From Lithodes maja (taxonomy: Eukaryota; Arthropoda; Malacostraca; Decapoda; Lithodidae): a stretch of 64,000 bases of DNA. The DNA is taken from assembly GCA_037953745.1 (NCBI GenBank), contig JBAKBP010007154.1, forward strand, positions 1 through 64,000, read 5' to 3'. Shown piece by piece: positions 34,605 through 45,155 of this stretch. Each line of letters begins with the position of its first letter. The first letter of the stretch is position 1. The position numbers were made by a program, and so were the translations under genes. A model generated the notes under the pieces. That model saw only the letters and a list, made by a program, of their open reading frames with translations. It did not search any database and was not told the DNA's origin.

Positions 34605-35414
34605 TATCTAGTCCAACTGACGCATGACCCTCTCTCCCAAACGACTGCGTTTACATTCATCTATTCACAAGCATTCTCCATTCATTCATGTTTATTACCA
34701 CTTCCTTTGCCTGATCTATAGTCATTCCTCTATCATCCAAAGCTTGTCTTACACAGTCTCTCCATCTCAATGGGGGGTCTTCCTGCCCTTCTATCTCCCC
34801 GTGTATCTGACTCACATAATCTCTTTGTAAGCCTTTCATCTTCCATTCGTTTACTTCTGCTTTTCCCGCTCTCACCCGTTTCACTGCTTCTTTCACCTCA
34901 TTTTCCTCAATCCTTTCATTCATTCCCTGCCACCTGGGTGGCCTGGGTAACCTATCTTCATCAACCACTTGCTTCAATCACTGCTTCTCTTCCATCTCTT
35001 GCATTTAGCAAAGATTCAAAATACTCGGCGTATTTTTTCCTCACTTCAACTGGTTCCACTAGTAATTCTCCATTTGCATCTTTCACTGACTCTTTGACTA
35101 TCCTCCTTTCCATACTCTATTTACCTCCTTCCAGAACATCTTCTTTCGTTCTTCAAAATTCTCACTCAACCTTTGACCCCACCTTTCGTTTGCATATTTT
35201 TTCGCTTCTCTAATTTTCCGTTTTGCCTCTCTCCTTTTCTCCTTGTACCTCTCCCATACCTCAACACTACCATCCTGTAAAACCCTCTCAAAACACTGTC
35301 TCTTCTCCTCAACTGCCTTTTTCACCGTATCATTCCACCACTCGTTTCCCTTCCTGATACCTCTGCCTCCTACTTTCCTCTTACCGCATACTACCGCTGC
35401 ACTTTCTTTCACTC

Positions 35415-35605
35415 CTTCAATTCAATTTTTTCAATTCAATTCAATTCAAAACATTTCAATTTTCAATTTCAATTCAAAACATTTATTGTCATAAACAAAT
35501 TTACATATGTATACAATGGTTACAACATATAATTATATATTATTTTGTCCATAACAATGAGGACTGATACCGAAAGGTATACAGTATATGTCCTTAAACT
35601 GTTAC
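35415..35605 (-). mobile_element. LINE 3' end fragment with TTGAA-type tail
   Basis: On the minus strand this reads as a short 3' UTR ending TGACAATAAATGTTTTGAA followed by (TTGAA)n-like repeats, ~190 bp in all. The layout resembles the 3' end of LINE family 2 at 14331. Removing it rejoins the RTE sequence. Confidence 0.55.
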
Positions 35606-36190
35606 CATTCAACCTCTACTTCTCTCTCTTCCATCTCTCTCACTTCCATCCACTTTTCATTTAGTCTTTCCTTGTACTCCCTCTCTTTTTCACTCTTCTC
35701 TAACTCACTAACTTTTATTACCTCTTCTCTTAACTCTTAGCTTTCCCTCCACCAGGAAATGATCCAACATGCCCTCCGCCTCACCTCTCATCACATTCAC
35801 ATCCAGCAGTCTACACAACCTTTCCCTTGTCACCAGCACATAATCCATCAATGCCCTCTCTACAATCCCTCCCCTCACAAGTCTATGCCAGGTGTATTTA
35901 TGTACACGCCTTTTTTTGAAGAATGTATTACCTACACTTAGTCTGCACTCTTCACATACATTGTTCAGTCTTTCTCCACTCTCGTTTACACCATCCACAC
36001 CAAAACTACGGATGACTCCCTCAAAAGGCTCATTTCCTACCCTAGCATTTAGGTCCTCTATAACTATAACATTTTATTTTTCATCAAGCCCTTGTAGACA
36101 ATTTCTCAAATCCTCCCAAAAACCCTCTACCTAGTCTAACTCTCTTTCACTTCCTGGTCCATACGCACTTACAAAACCCACCTTTCACCC

Positions 36191-36679
36191 TTAACCCTTC
36201 CTCCCCGGGCTGTCTTAGCTAATGACGGTCGCCCCTACCCGGGCGATATGGCCGAAAAACGTCTAGGCCTAGGCTACCGTATTTATGTTTATTTTCACTG
36301 CTAGAACTTTCCCACTCATCTATAATCGTAGTGCGGTTTTCAATCTGTATTTTGGCATTTAGTAGAGCTCTGTAAGTCAACTGGTTCAGTTGTGATGACG
36401 ATTTCAGTGGAGCCAATATTGCAGAGATGTTGCCAATATGGGGGCATTTTAGACACTAATTTCGTCATGACGTCAGAACAATAACATTGAGGAGTCTTCT
36501 CCTTCTTGTTTTGGGAGGTGCGGTGACGAACGCTTGGGTTTGTTGACATAGGTCGTACGTACGGCGTTCGGACCAAGCTTAATTAGGCTATTAAGCTCAT
36601 GCCTTAGATAAGGCATACCGGGTAGCGGCCCTTCTTTCGTGCTGTCCTTACCTAAGGCAGCCCGGGTAGGAAGGGTTAA
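36191..36679. mobile_element. TTAA-flanked MITE, family b
   Basis: TTAA at 36191-36194 and 36676-36679. The ends are ~25-bp inverted repeats: TTAACCCTTCCTCCCCGGGC on the left and TTAACCCTTCCTACCCGGGC when the right end is reversed. It interrupts the EN region of the decayed RTE; deleting the insert and one TTAA restores continuity of the EN frame (MWVRIRF into RVKGGF). No coding capacity; likely mobilised by a piggyBac-like transposase in trans. Confidence 0.88.
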
Positions 36680-36915
36680 ACCGAATTCGCACCCACATTA
36701 GCCTTGATGACACCTCTTTCCACTCTTTTATAAACTCTCTCAACTTCTTCACAATAATAGCCACTCCCTCTTTCCCCCAGACTCCCTCATCTACTCCAGA
36801 CTTTCTACCTATCACGTTTCCAAAATCCACTTTTCCCTCTCCTTTCATCTTTGTTTCATTCAGTGCAAGCACATCATACTTCCTTCTTTCAAATAACCTT
36901 CCAATGTCCTCTCGA

Positions 36916-37389
36916 AAATAAGAAAATCATAAATTTAAATTATTACTGTGTAATCGCTTTGGATTAATGCAGGTTTAATGATTATCCGCCTGCCTTGGTG
37001 AGACAACGCTCTCATCAACATCTGAGAAAACTTGTAAATCCAAATGTCATAGTCAATTAAGTATTGTGTGGATACATTAGATTTTGTAACATCAATATCA
37101 ATAGAACAGGAGTTGGATGTTTTGAAAACTGAATGCCACTAAGATTACTTGCATTTGTTGGTGAATTTACCATAGCCTATCCCCAAATCTTACACTTTCT
37201 TTCTATATCCTACCACCTCCAAAAAAATACTCTCTTACCCTTCCACCCTTCCTCCTGCGCTTAGGCCTAACTCTTGTCTTTCTCCTTGGGCTGTCCAATG
37301 TATTTATTATTTGTGTTTATCTTTTTCGAGTATTTCGCTCTGATTATATTTTGATAGTTTCTTCTTGTGTCATTAGCTTACCGTGGGGC

Positions 37390-37390
<1 letters not shown>
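36916..37390. other. Unassigned sequence, no gene seen
   Basis: AT-rich; nothing recognised. Confidence 0.4.
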
Positions 37391-37425
<35 letters not shown>

Positions 37426-37446
37426 GGTATATATATATATATATGT
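37391..37446. repeat. (TA)n microsatellite
   Basis: About 50 bp of TA with a central CCGG interruption. It directly abuts the inner edge of a PLE fragment. Confidence 0.9.
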
Positions 37447-37826
37447 TAGTATAGCCAGGTAATAGATTCTCTTTTAAACAGACGAGGTTAAAGGCAACAG
37501 CAGTTTCAGCATTCAGTATTTTATTGTTACAGCTTTCTATATTTCTAATAATTTTCCTCTGGGGTTCAGAGATGAGGTACAACAGGTTAGCAAAATTCAT
37601 GGTGGATCCAACGTTTCACAAGTAAACATCTTGCATCTTCAGGGAATGGGCAGGTAATGATTAGAATAAGGACAAAGCAACATATTTATACAAAATTCGA
37701 GGATCAAGAATAGGTAGGTGGGCGGAGCTACTGGGTGTGGGGTGGCTGTTCATTGGTGGAAGGCAGTCTATTCGCGAGACGGGCACTAAATCTTATCGGT
37801 GGTTGGTTGTTGGCTGTGGGTGGCTA
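37447..37826 (-). mobile_element. Canonical PLE fragment: 3' UTR, pseudo-LTR and ORF start
   Basis: On the minus strand this reads: 3' UTR (shared with 38132-38305), a CTGAAGA...GAAAC segment (37642-37613), then ATG at 37600 opening MNFANLLYLISEPQRKI, NAETAVAFNLVCLKENLLPG, ending in the TA tract. The CLKENLLP block resembles the N-terminus of canonical PLE proteins. It is an inverted partner of both 38132-38305 and 39141-39343. Confidence 0.65.
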
Positions 37827-38305
37827 ACTAACCCTCCACCTTCAATCTGGCGCTATAAAAGATCACTATCAAGCCCCCCACCATCTTGCCCTAACTCGCG
37901 CCGACCTAGACAAACAAACTACCATACTCGACAAAGAATCAGACCCCAGAAGACTAGCTATTTTAGAAGCTCTATATATCCAAACGCTCAACCCCAGCAT
38001 CAACAACCAAACACAAGACCTTCAAATTCTTCCTTCAGGCAAGCGCTACAGGCATACTGCCCTCGTTCCTCTCGCCCTGTGCCCCCCTCCCGTACCTTTC
38101 CGCGATCAGCACACTACTGACAACACCAACCAATCACAGCCACCCACAGCCAACAACCAACCACCGATAAGATTTAGTGCCCGTCTCGCGAATAGACTGC
38201 CTTCCACCAATGAACAGCCACCCCACACCCAGTAGCTCCGCCCACCTACCTATTCTTGATCCTCGAATTTTGTATAAATATGTTGCTTTGTCCTTATTCT
38301 AATCA
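37827..38305 (+). mobile_element. Canonical PLE fragment: endonuclease C-terminus and 3' UTR
   Basis: The plus-strand frame from about 37874 reads HLALTRADLDKQTTILDKES then RRLAILEALYIQTLNPSINNQ, the pattern that closes the GIY-YIG endonuclease of C-terminal-EN PLEs (helix with Glu, then P-x-I-N-x-Q). The following ~170 bp is 3' UTR, inverted with respect to 37660-37826. It differs from the Naiad copies elsewhere in the window, so two PLE lineages are present. Only the last part of the protein is here. Confidence 0.65.
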
Positions 38306-38358
38306 AAGGAGCCCCTGTCAAGGGCTCCTCATTCTCTCCACACAACACTCCACCAAAG

Positions 38359-38973
38359 GTGCCAACAACAACAACGACTGCAGAAGGGGAAGCTGTACTG
38401 AGGGCAAAAATCTACGCCTGTATCCAGTCAGCCATAGCCATCGCTGGTACAGACAAGCAACAACTCTGCCAGCTGATCCCCTATCTGCTGTCAGTCAACA
38501 AACTGCCGACAATCACCATCCCTGAGGAGGCTCTCTCCACGACCTCAGCAATCACCAAGAGGTCGTCGGCAAGGAAGAAGCCCTCCAAGAGACAACAACA
38601 CCGAGCCCCAGAACCAACACCGCTGGAGGCGAGGAGTGCTCCCAAACAACAACTGCTTCTGCCAAGACCTCTCAGTCTAGACAGAAGCCAAAAGGGGCAC
38701 TCCTCCAGAACATCAGCAGCTTCAGCTTCAACTTCAATTAAGGAGAAGTCAACACCATCATCACCAACACCGGAGTCAACCTGCCACCAAATGGAGATAC
38801 AACAACCAGAGATCGAGCAAGATCAACCATTCTTCGACCAGACGAATTTCAACCCCTCCGCAACGAAAAACATCCGCTGGCAACCAGACCCACCAGCAGC
38901 CAAACATCAACGGGTGACCAAACTAAAAAAATCGAAGCACATCAATCTCTACACCTCCCCTGAACATGACTAA
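38359..38973 (+). CDS. Orphan ORF1-like protein, unrecognised
   Basis: A 204-codon frame with ATG at 38359. The N-terminal third looks folded (EGEAVLRAKIYACIQSAIAI, QLCQLIPYLLSVNKLPTITI). The rest is low-complexity and rich in Ser, Pro, Lys and Gln with a basic patch (KRSSARKKPSKRQQ), consistent with an RNA-binding ORF1 protein of a LINE, though I cannot name the family. An ATG overlapping its stop (ATGACTAA) opens a second frame for only about 20 codons before breaking off near 39018. It lies between two PLE pieces (37827-38305 and 39028-39343), so it is either an inserted LINE 5' end or part of a composite. Its codon use and base content are GC-richer than the surroundings. Confidence 0.4.
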   Translation: MPTTTTTAEGEAVLRAKIYACIQSAIAIAGTDKQQLCQLIPYLLSVNKLPTITIPEEALSTTSAITKRSSARKKPSKRQQHRAPEPTPLEARSAPKQQLLLPRPLSLDRSQKGHSSRTSAASASTSIKEKSTPSSPTPESTCHQMEIQQPEIEQDQPFFDQTNFNPSATKNIRWQPDPPAAKHQRVTKLKKSKHINLYTSPEHD

Positions 38974-39027
38974 GAGCGCCGACAGAATCAGCAACTTCAT
39001 TAAAACAGCCACATGAACAACAGCAAG

Positions 39028-39340
39028 GTGGTCAGCCCACCATCTTTCATCTCTCCAACTCTTCATACTCACCACTTTACCTTCAACTACAACCTCTACT
39101 TTCTACACTTGTGGGGACTCTACCTCACATCCAGTTTCCAGTTCTAATCATTACCTGCCCATTCCCTGAAGATGCAAGATGTTTACTTGTGAAACGTTGG
39201 ATCCACTATGAATTTTGCTAACCTGTTGTACCTCATCTCTGAACCCCAGAGGAAAATTGTTAGAAATATAGAAAGCTGTAACAATAAAATACTGAATGCT
39301 GAAACTGCTGTTGCCTTTAACCTCGTCTGTTTAAAAGAGA

Positions 39341-39343
<3 letters not shown>
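39028..39343 (+). mobile_element. Canonical PLE fragment: pseudo-LTR and ORF start
   Basis: Plus-strand repeat of the unit found inverted at 37447-37680: a CTGAAGA (39166-39172) and GAAAC (39191-39195) pair, then ATG at 39208 opening MNFANLLYLISEPQRKI and NLVCLKEN, running into a (TA)n tract at 39343. The upstream 90 bp (39028-39115) differs from the inverted copy but recurs at 30376-30470. Confidence 0.65.
39166..39200 (+). ncRNA. Hammerhead-like ribozyme core, degenerate candidate
   Basis: CTGAAGA, then a CAAG-(7 nt loop)-CTTG helix, then GAAAC: the arrangement of the hammerhead core (CUGANGA, stem II, GAAA). Hammerhead motifs are known in canonical PLE pseudo-LTRs. Stem II has an unpaired base at its foot and I cannot close stems I and III convincingly, so it may be inactive. 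Confidence 0.35.

Positions 39344-39410
<67 letters not shown>
39344..39410. repeat. (TA)n microsatellite
   Basis: About 65 bp of TA, sandwiched between the canonical PLE piece and, ~70 bp on, the Naiad copy 2. Confidence 0.95.
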
Positions 39411-39411
<1 letters not shown>

Positions 39412-39480
39412 GACGTGAGGGAGAGAGCAGAGGAGAAAGGAGAGGAAGGAGGGAGAGTGACCCCTTGTCCTAATCATTTA

Positions 39481-41345
39481 TTAAAATGTAAAACTTGCAA
39501 ACTAAACAAACCAAAATTGGGACAAGGACAATATAAAGTCAAATTAAATTATCAAAATCGCTATGTGGAAACAACGCTTACTAAAATGAAAACTATTAAA
39601 TAAAAGAACACAATCCACCACATAGGGTGTACATTACTACATGAGCAAGTTAATCTGTTTCCCAAGCAAACTAATCGCACATATAACAGCGCACTATCGT
39701 CACGTTAAAGGAAGTAGTCAAGTTTGGGAAGTCCGGGACGTTCTGGCAAATTTTACTAAACTCTGCATGAATAAAGAAACTAAATGTTAAATGTCAAAAT
39801 ATTATTTAAAATCAAATTTGCAACATGACAAGACATTAACAATAGTACAAAATACAAATATTGATAAGATATCTATACTATTACAAAATAATATATAAAA
39901 TACAGTACAGCACTCACTAACGATAGTGCTATCGGGTAGGTACCTGTAAGCATAGCATGCCTCAAGTGACCCCTATCAATAACTACCCTACAAATAACCT
40001 ACATTTATAGCACAAATAAACTAAGGAAATCGCAAAAGTAAGCAATTGATACTATCGACAATGAATACATATAATATAAAGACAAATAATTGCAAAATCT
40101 GAAGTAACAACAGATTTAAACAAAGAGTACTCTTTTAACAAGAACAATAAATTAAAAAAATCATCAATATTAATATTAATAATAGAATAAGAAAAAGAAA
40201 AAAGATAAACAATAAATACAGACAAAAAACAATAAATACAGACAAAAAGTAAGCAGAGGTTATACAAGAAACTTCAAGTTAAAAATGCTTGATTAAAATT
40301 ATTGATGTCAAATTTTAGAATACAGTCACAATAATTGACCCTAAAAAGATTAAATTTATGGAACAATTTACTTGCCTCAAAACCTCTGTCCACTAAGAGT
40401 CTGTATAGTAACCTAGCTCTAGCCCAAAAGTCATCTACTTTAGTGCAGATTTTACAAAATCTTATTAATTGGGAATAAAAACAATTATAAGTTATTTTAC
40501 TATCGATATTACTACTAGGGAAAGGAAAGTTTATTACGTTAAAATTAAAATCATCAACTTTGTGATATACTTTAAGTATGCACTGTTCATTAACAATCTC
40601 TATATTTATATCAAGAAAATTTTCAACTTTATAATTTACGTTACATTGTGTGAGGGGAATAGAATTAGGGTAAATAAGTTTAGCAACTTGATTAAAATTT
40701 AACAAATTGCAAACAAGAATATCATCAATATATCTACTATTATTACTTAACAGTTTAGCAAGTGCTAATTTTTCTGGGATTTTATTTTTCTTGCTACTGT
40801 CAACTAAGTCTTTTATATATTTAAAGTCTAAAGCAAGCAAGAATAAGTCTGCAATTAAAGGGCTAGCATTTCCACCCATAGGAATTCCTAATATTTGTTT
40901 GAAAATGTACGGGCCGAATCTAACATAAGTATTGAAAAGGAGGAATTTAAGGGCATCTTTAAGTTTAGTTCTATCAAAATATACAGAACTAGTGGGAGAA
41001 GAGCTAAGTGATGCATTATTAAAATATGTATAAACATTTATGAAATAATTACCATTCCTAACGAACCTGTCAAAGTGAAAATCTATAATAAAGCAAAGCT
41101 CTGAATATACTAAATCTAAAGGCAAATTGGTATACAAAGTTGAAAAGTCGAAGCTATGTACCGAGGTAACTTTCGGCATGGTATTTATTTTATCAATAAC
41201 TTCTAACGAATTGTCAACACTTCAATAATAGTTAAAGCCAGTTCTTCTCATGATGGTATTACAATATCTTTTATGAGTACTTTTAATGTATTTTAAGCAA
41301 TTTACGACTTCTTCTGATAGAGTTTTAGTGGTAGCAAATTTGGCC
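39481..41345 (-). mobile_element. Naiad-type PLE copy 2, 5'-truncated
   Basis: Minus-strand copy of the element at 2302-6369: the complete 253-bp pseudo-LTR at 39481-39733, the 3' UTR, and the RT down to a sharp 5' truncation at 41345 (after the AKFATTKTL block). There is no upstream pseudo-LTR. The insertion is ~70 bp from a (TA)n tract, in line with the reported microsatellite bias of Naiad elements. Confidence 0.9.
40274..41345 (-). pseudogene. Naiad PLE reverse transcriptase fragment (copy 2)
   Basis: Begins within RT motif 2 (KFATTKTLSEEVVNCLKYI), stops at 41219-41221 where TGA replaces the Trp codon of NYYWSVDN, then is open through motif A (FDFSTLYTNLP), motif B (GIPMGGNASP), catalytic YIDD and the C-terminus ending FNQAFLT. 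It lacks the GIY-YIG domain and CxC motif through truncation. Substitutions relative to copies 1 and 3 are few. Confidence 0.88.
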
Positions 41346-42074
41346 GCCTCGAGGGAGGGGAGAATGATCATAGGGGAATATGAAAAGATCAGTTTGCCCT
41401 GAGCCCTGGACAAGAGCAGAGGTCCCTTAGCAGCAGCCTCTACAAACCTACTTGTTCAGGGGCTCCCTCAGTTGTCCGTCTGTCTGCCTGTCTGAGTGAG
41501 TTTAGTGTGTGAAGTGACTTTTTATGGGAGAACTTATGAGACAGTTGTATATCCTATATTATACGTGTATGTGTGTGTATAAGCGTATACATGTATTTGT
41601 ATGTGGAGTCTACTGGGAACAATAGTGATCTATACTTTGTTCAAGGCTCTACATGAAATGGTGAGACTCATGATTTAGTCTCATTGTGAGTGTTTGTCTC
41701 GTAGGTGTTTTAATATGTGTTTGAGCTCTTAATTCCAGCACTTTTGTTCCAATTCTTGTCGTGTTGACTTATCAATGCAGTAATTAACAAGCACCGTGGT
41801 GCCCTTCTTTTATTATACTAATTAATAGTTACCTTTAAATTAAAACTACAAAATCAATGGTGTTTAATATCATTCTTCTTATTGATAATATAAACCTTGT
41901 AGTTTCAGTTAATTGTCTTTCTTGGGGGACATCAGAGTCAGATAAGTGTGTTGCCGTGGTATTATTTTATTATCTTGGGTAATATTCACGAGGGTCGTAA
42001 AAAAAAAAATATATATATATATATTATATATATATTTGTTTCTTTAATTAATTGCTATGGAAGAAGTAATACGG

Positions 42075-42076
<2 letters not shown>
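41346..42076. other. Unassigned sequence, no gene seen
   Basis: Includes a short (TA)n run near 42009. Nothing else recognised. Confidence 0.4.
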
Positions 42077-42132
<56 letters not shown>

Positions 42133-42172
42133 ACTCAAACACACATACACACAAACACACACACACGAAACT
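42077..42172. repeat. (CA)n microsatellite
   Basis: About 55 bp of pure CA, then interrupted CA repeats to 42165. Confidence 0.95.
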
Positions 42173-42469
42173 TTATGGATATATCCAGATTAATAGGCAC
42201 CTAGATATGTATTATATATAATAATTATAGTAGTAATTATGGGACCAGGTTATGAATATTAAATGAGCCTACTTGGATTCATATTTCCGTCCATTTCCAC
42301 CGATTTACTTACATTACTTGTGCATCCACTTTTACTATTACTTGAAATTAGGTTGGGTAGGTTGGGGGAGGTAGAAATAATTAGATGAAAATGGTAGATA
42401 TAATAGACATATTCAAATATAACCAAACCGCTCAAATTAGCTCTAGGACATTAGTAGAGAAACGGCACA

Positions 42470-42815
42470 TATTAATAGAAACAGAAAGACTCATAAAATA
42501 CACAATAGCAGACATAGCCTAATGAATACATAGTAACAGAAACAGACAACCTCATAAGCATATACTAAAATAAACATAAATACTCATAAACACACAAACA
42601 GAAACTAACTCAATAACACAGTAACAAAAACAGAAAGACGCATAAACACACTCTAACAGAAACAGACACAATAACACCCAATGGCAAAAACAGACATACT
42701 CAAAATCCCACACCAACAGACACCCTTTCCCACAAACAGCCATACTCACAAACACATATTAACTGACAAACAAGTACACATTCACACACTAACCAAAACA
42801 GACACTCACAAACCG
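42470..42815. repeat. Degenerate ~40-bp tandem repeat
   Basis: Repeated ACAGAAACAGACA, ACTCATAAACACAC and TAACA-type motifs at roughly 40-bp spacing, strongly diverged. Confidence 0.5.
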
Positions 42816-44125
42816 CAAACAATATCTACTTTAAGCTTTTTCCCTCCCTTGCCAGAGGACAATATTGTCATTAACTCTTTCAGCACTAGGAAGCTTCTTT
42901 CCAGTACAGTGTATTGTGGCTATCATAGGACGATTTTACTGAGCATAATTGTAAGGCTCTTTAGACATCCAAGGGGTAATATCTAAGTCAACTATCCAAC
43001 TAACTCCCACCAATCCTTTCTAACTTTCAATATGATCGTTTAAGGATAGCCAAAATATATATATAGAATGCGACTTTGTTTTAATGTTGCTTCCAAAACA
43101 GAGGACAGACACATAATTCAGGTTTTCCCCGCCAGGGATGTCCTATTTCCCTTAACTTTTAACTTGCATACATTTTCATTGCGGCTCGAGTCAAACGGAA
43201 AGAAAATTCGAATGAGAGAAAATGACTAAAAAAGTAAATACCTGTAACAGTGGAGGACACAACCAAGAGAACCTCTGGCTGCATCTTATATAGGTACGAT
43301 TTAAATCTGCTTTTCTCGCTTGTATTTTCGCTCTTCACATTAAAACATACCCCTAGGCTTATATTATACTGTATATGGGCGTATATTGTCTGCCTAACTC
43401 ATATATAGTTCTGCTCTTCTGTAATGAAAAATGGCCTCTAGGTAGTGATTACATATGGTCTAGTTTTGCCTAGATTTGTGGGTAACCATTCCGACAAAAG
43501 TTCTTATGCATCTATTGCTGTGAATCCATATTCCTTCGAAAGGTTCTTCCTGATAAAATCACACACAAATTATGGCTATTCTTTTGATACTATCTATTAT
43601 GCAATGTCGATTTTACTGTGTGCTTTTCGTGGTGATTTTTGGCAAACCGAGACCATTCGCTGTTACAGGACTATTTTACAGTCAATTGTCTCTTAAAATG
43701 TTCATAATGACGTAAACAATCGAAATTTGCCCATATATTAAATTCATAAGGTAATAGCTTGCTTGTGTTTATCACCCTGACATCTGCCAAACAATTAATT
43801 CCCTCGGACTCATTTTATATAACTTATAATATAGGGACGATTTTGTCTTGTGTTTTCAAATCGAACCCACTCAGAAGTAACATAATCCCGACGTAGTATG
43901 CGTATGGTAATTTTCTCTTTGCGATAATATCTAACTAATCAAATATTCCCTGGGTATCACTTGCACAGGGATGATAGTTATCCCAACAACATCCGACCAG
44001 ATGTTTACCATTTGATCATTAAGTGCTTCCCTCATAAAGTCAATAATATCATGTCTTCTTCGATTACAATTATTCCAAACCCATGTGGATACTCCACAGT
44101 CAGGACCTTTAAGCATTAGAACCAA
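42816..44125. other. Unassigned sequence, no gene seen
   Basis: AT-rich. The frame at 43445-43696 has no recognisable motif. Confidence 0.4.
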
Positions 44126-44962
44126 TAAAACGCCCTCAGGTCACTAAGTCTTGCTCACACAAAATTTGGACACAACAAAGAAACTACCACCACAGTATAT
44201 AAACAATACATAAGATCAGTAATGGAATACGCAAGCCCAGCCTGGGCTTCTAACCTAGCTGAAACACATCATAAGACCTTACAGACTATTCAAAACAAAG
44301 CCCTGAAGATCATTACAGGCTGCACAGCTACTACACCCACAGATCATCTACATCAAGAAACAAAAATCCTCAAAGTCAAAGACCATCTGGACATGAGAGG
44401 CACTCAATTCCTGGCAGCAGCCTCCACGAACCAAGACCACCCACTAAACTACATGGCAACACACCCACAGACACCAAGAAATATCAAAACAACACCCAGC
44501 ACACGGTATCACACACAATTATTGTCCTCTCTCCCTCCCTGCCCACCCCGAACCAACTTCCAGAAGCACATCCATACTCATATCTCTCGCCAATCCATCC
44601 ACTCACTCACAGACAACACTCAGCTGCATGCACGACCTCCCGAAATCCATCCTTCCGAATCCTCCCTCCCTCGCGAGGACAGAGTCCACCTGGCCAGGCT
44701 GAGATGCGGACACCATCCAGCTCTCCTGAGCTATCAGAAGAGACTGGATGACTCCGTTGTCGACGCCTGCCCGGGATGTAACACAGCACCCCATACCATT
44801 AAACACATCATAGAAGACTGCATTTCGCACAACCACTTACGCCAACAACACAACCTATACTCAATGAGAGCTCTGTGGGAAAGCCCGATCGTGGCCATGG
44901 CCTTCCTCAGGGACTCGGGGCTGTTCGGCCAGGCAGCTTAGGGAACAACAACAACAACATAA
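44126..44962 (+). mobile_element. LINE 3' end (I/Jockey-like), family 4, 5'-truncated
   Basis: Plus-strand LINE remnant ending in an (AAC)n tail at 44943-44959. It is truncated 5' near 44126 within the RT thumb region. Confidence 0.8.
44130..44941 (+). pseudogene. LINE family 4 RT C-terminal domain
   Basis: Open from about 44130 (SLAHTKFGHNKETTTTVYKQ, then RSVMEYASPAWASN) to a TAG at 44939-44941. The MEYASPAW...QNKALKIITG block is the standard post-RT connection of I/Jockey-group LINEs. Near the end is a CCHC-like cluster CPGCNTAPHTIKHIIEDC, also typical (C-x2-C-x8-H-x4-C), after RLRCGHHPALLSYQKRL. The frame itself has no lesion over 270 codons, but the RT catalytic motifs and everything upstream are absent, so it cannot act. 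Confidence 0.82.
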
Positions 44963-44968
44963 AACTTG

Positions 44969-45155
44969 TTTTTTTTTTTTTTTTTTTTTGGCCAGACAAC
45001 GTAGTTCTCGAGAAGGGGTGGCCATGAACATTAGGCGTTTGTCACGATCGCTAGATCAAGTTGCCCGGGCTTGACATATCTACCTCGGCTGGATCCGCCA
45101 ACCCTTTGATCAGCAGCCGACGCTCTACTGACTATGCTATGGCTCGCGACAAATG
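44969..45155 (-). mobile_element. tRNA-derived SINE with poly(A) tail
   Basis: On the minus strand: a tRNA-like head from ~45150 (A-box-like TAGCATAGTCAGTAGAGCG, weaker B-box around GGGTTGGCGGATCC), a body, and a tail of 21 A's (T's at 44969-44989). Its last ~45 bp before the tail resemble the 3' end of the RTE at 11066-11104 (shared AAGGGGTGGCCAYGAAC). Confidence 0.65.

Larger units (their letters stand above)
34605..36915 (-). mobile_element. Decayed RTE-clade LINE with internal deletion
   Basis: Minus-strand RTE relative of the intact copy at 11-14 kb. Recognisable blocks: LALNETKMKG (EN Glu) near 36850; EDLNARVGN near 36050; NTFFKKRRVHKYTWHR near 35910; the pre-RT linker (GIRKGNEWWNDTVKKAVEEK, ERKKMFWKEVNRV) near 35100-35400; and the RT entry (EENEVKEAVKRVRAGKA) near 34890. 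It then jumps directly to a C-terminal stretch (PLRWRDCVRQALDDRG). The RT catalytic core is therefore deleted. Two later insertions lie within it, at 35415-35605 and 36191-36679. Confidence 0.78.

Noticed and set aside
34174..34627. Overlapping 110-140 codon frames on both strands
   Set aside because: Open on opposite strands at once because of GC-rich composition; no recognisable protein.
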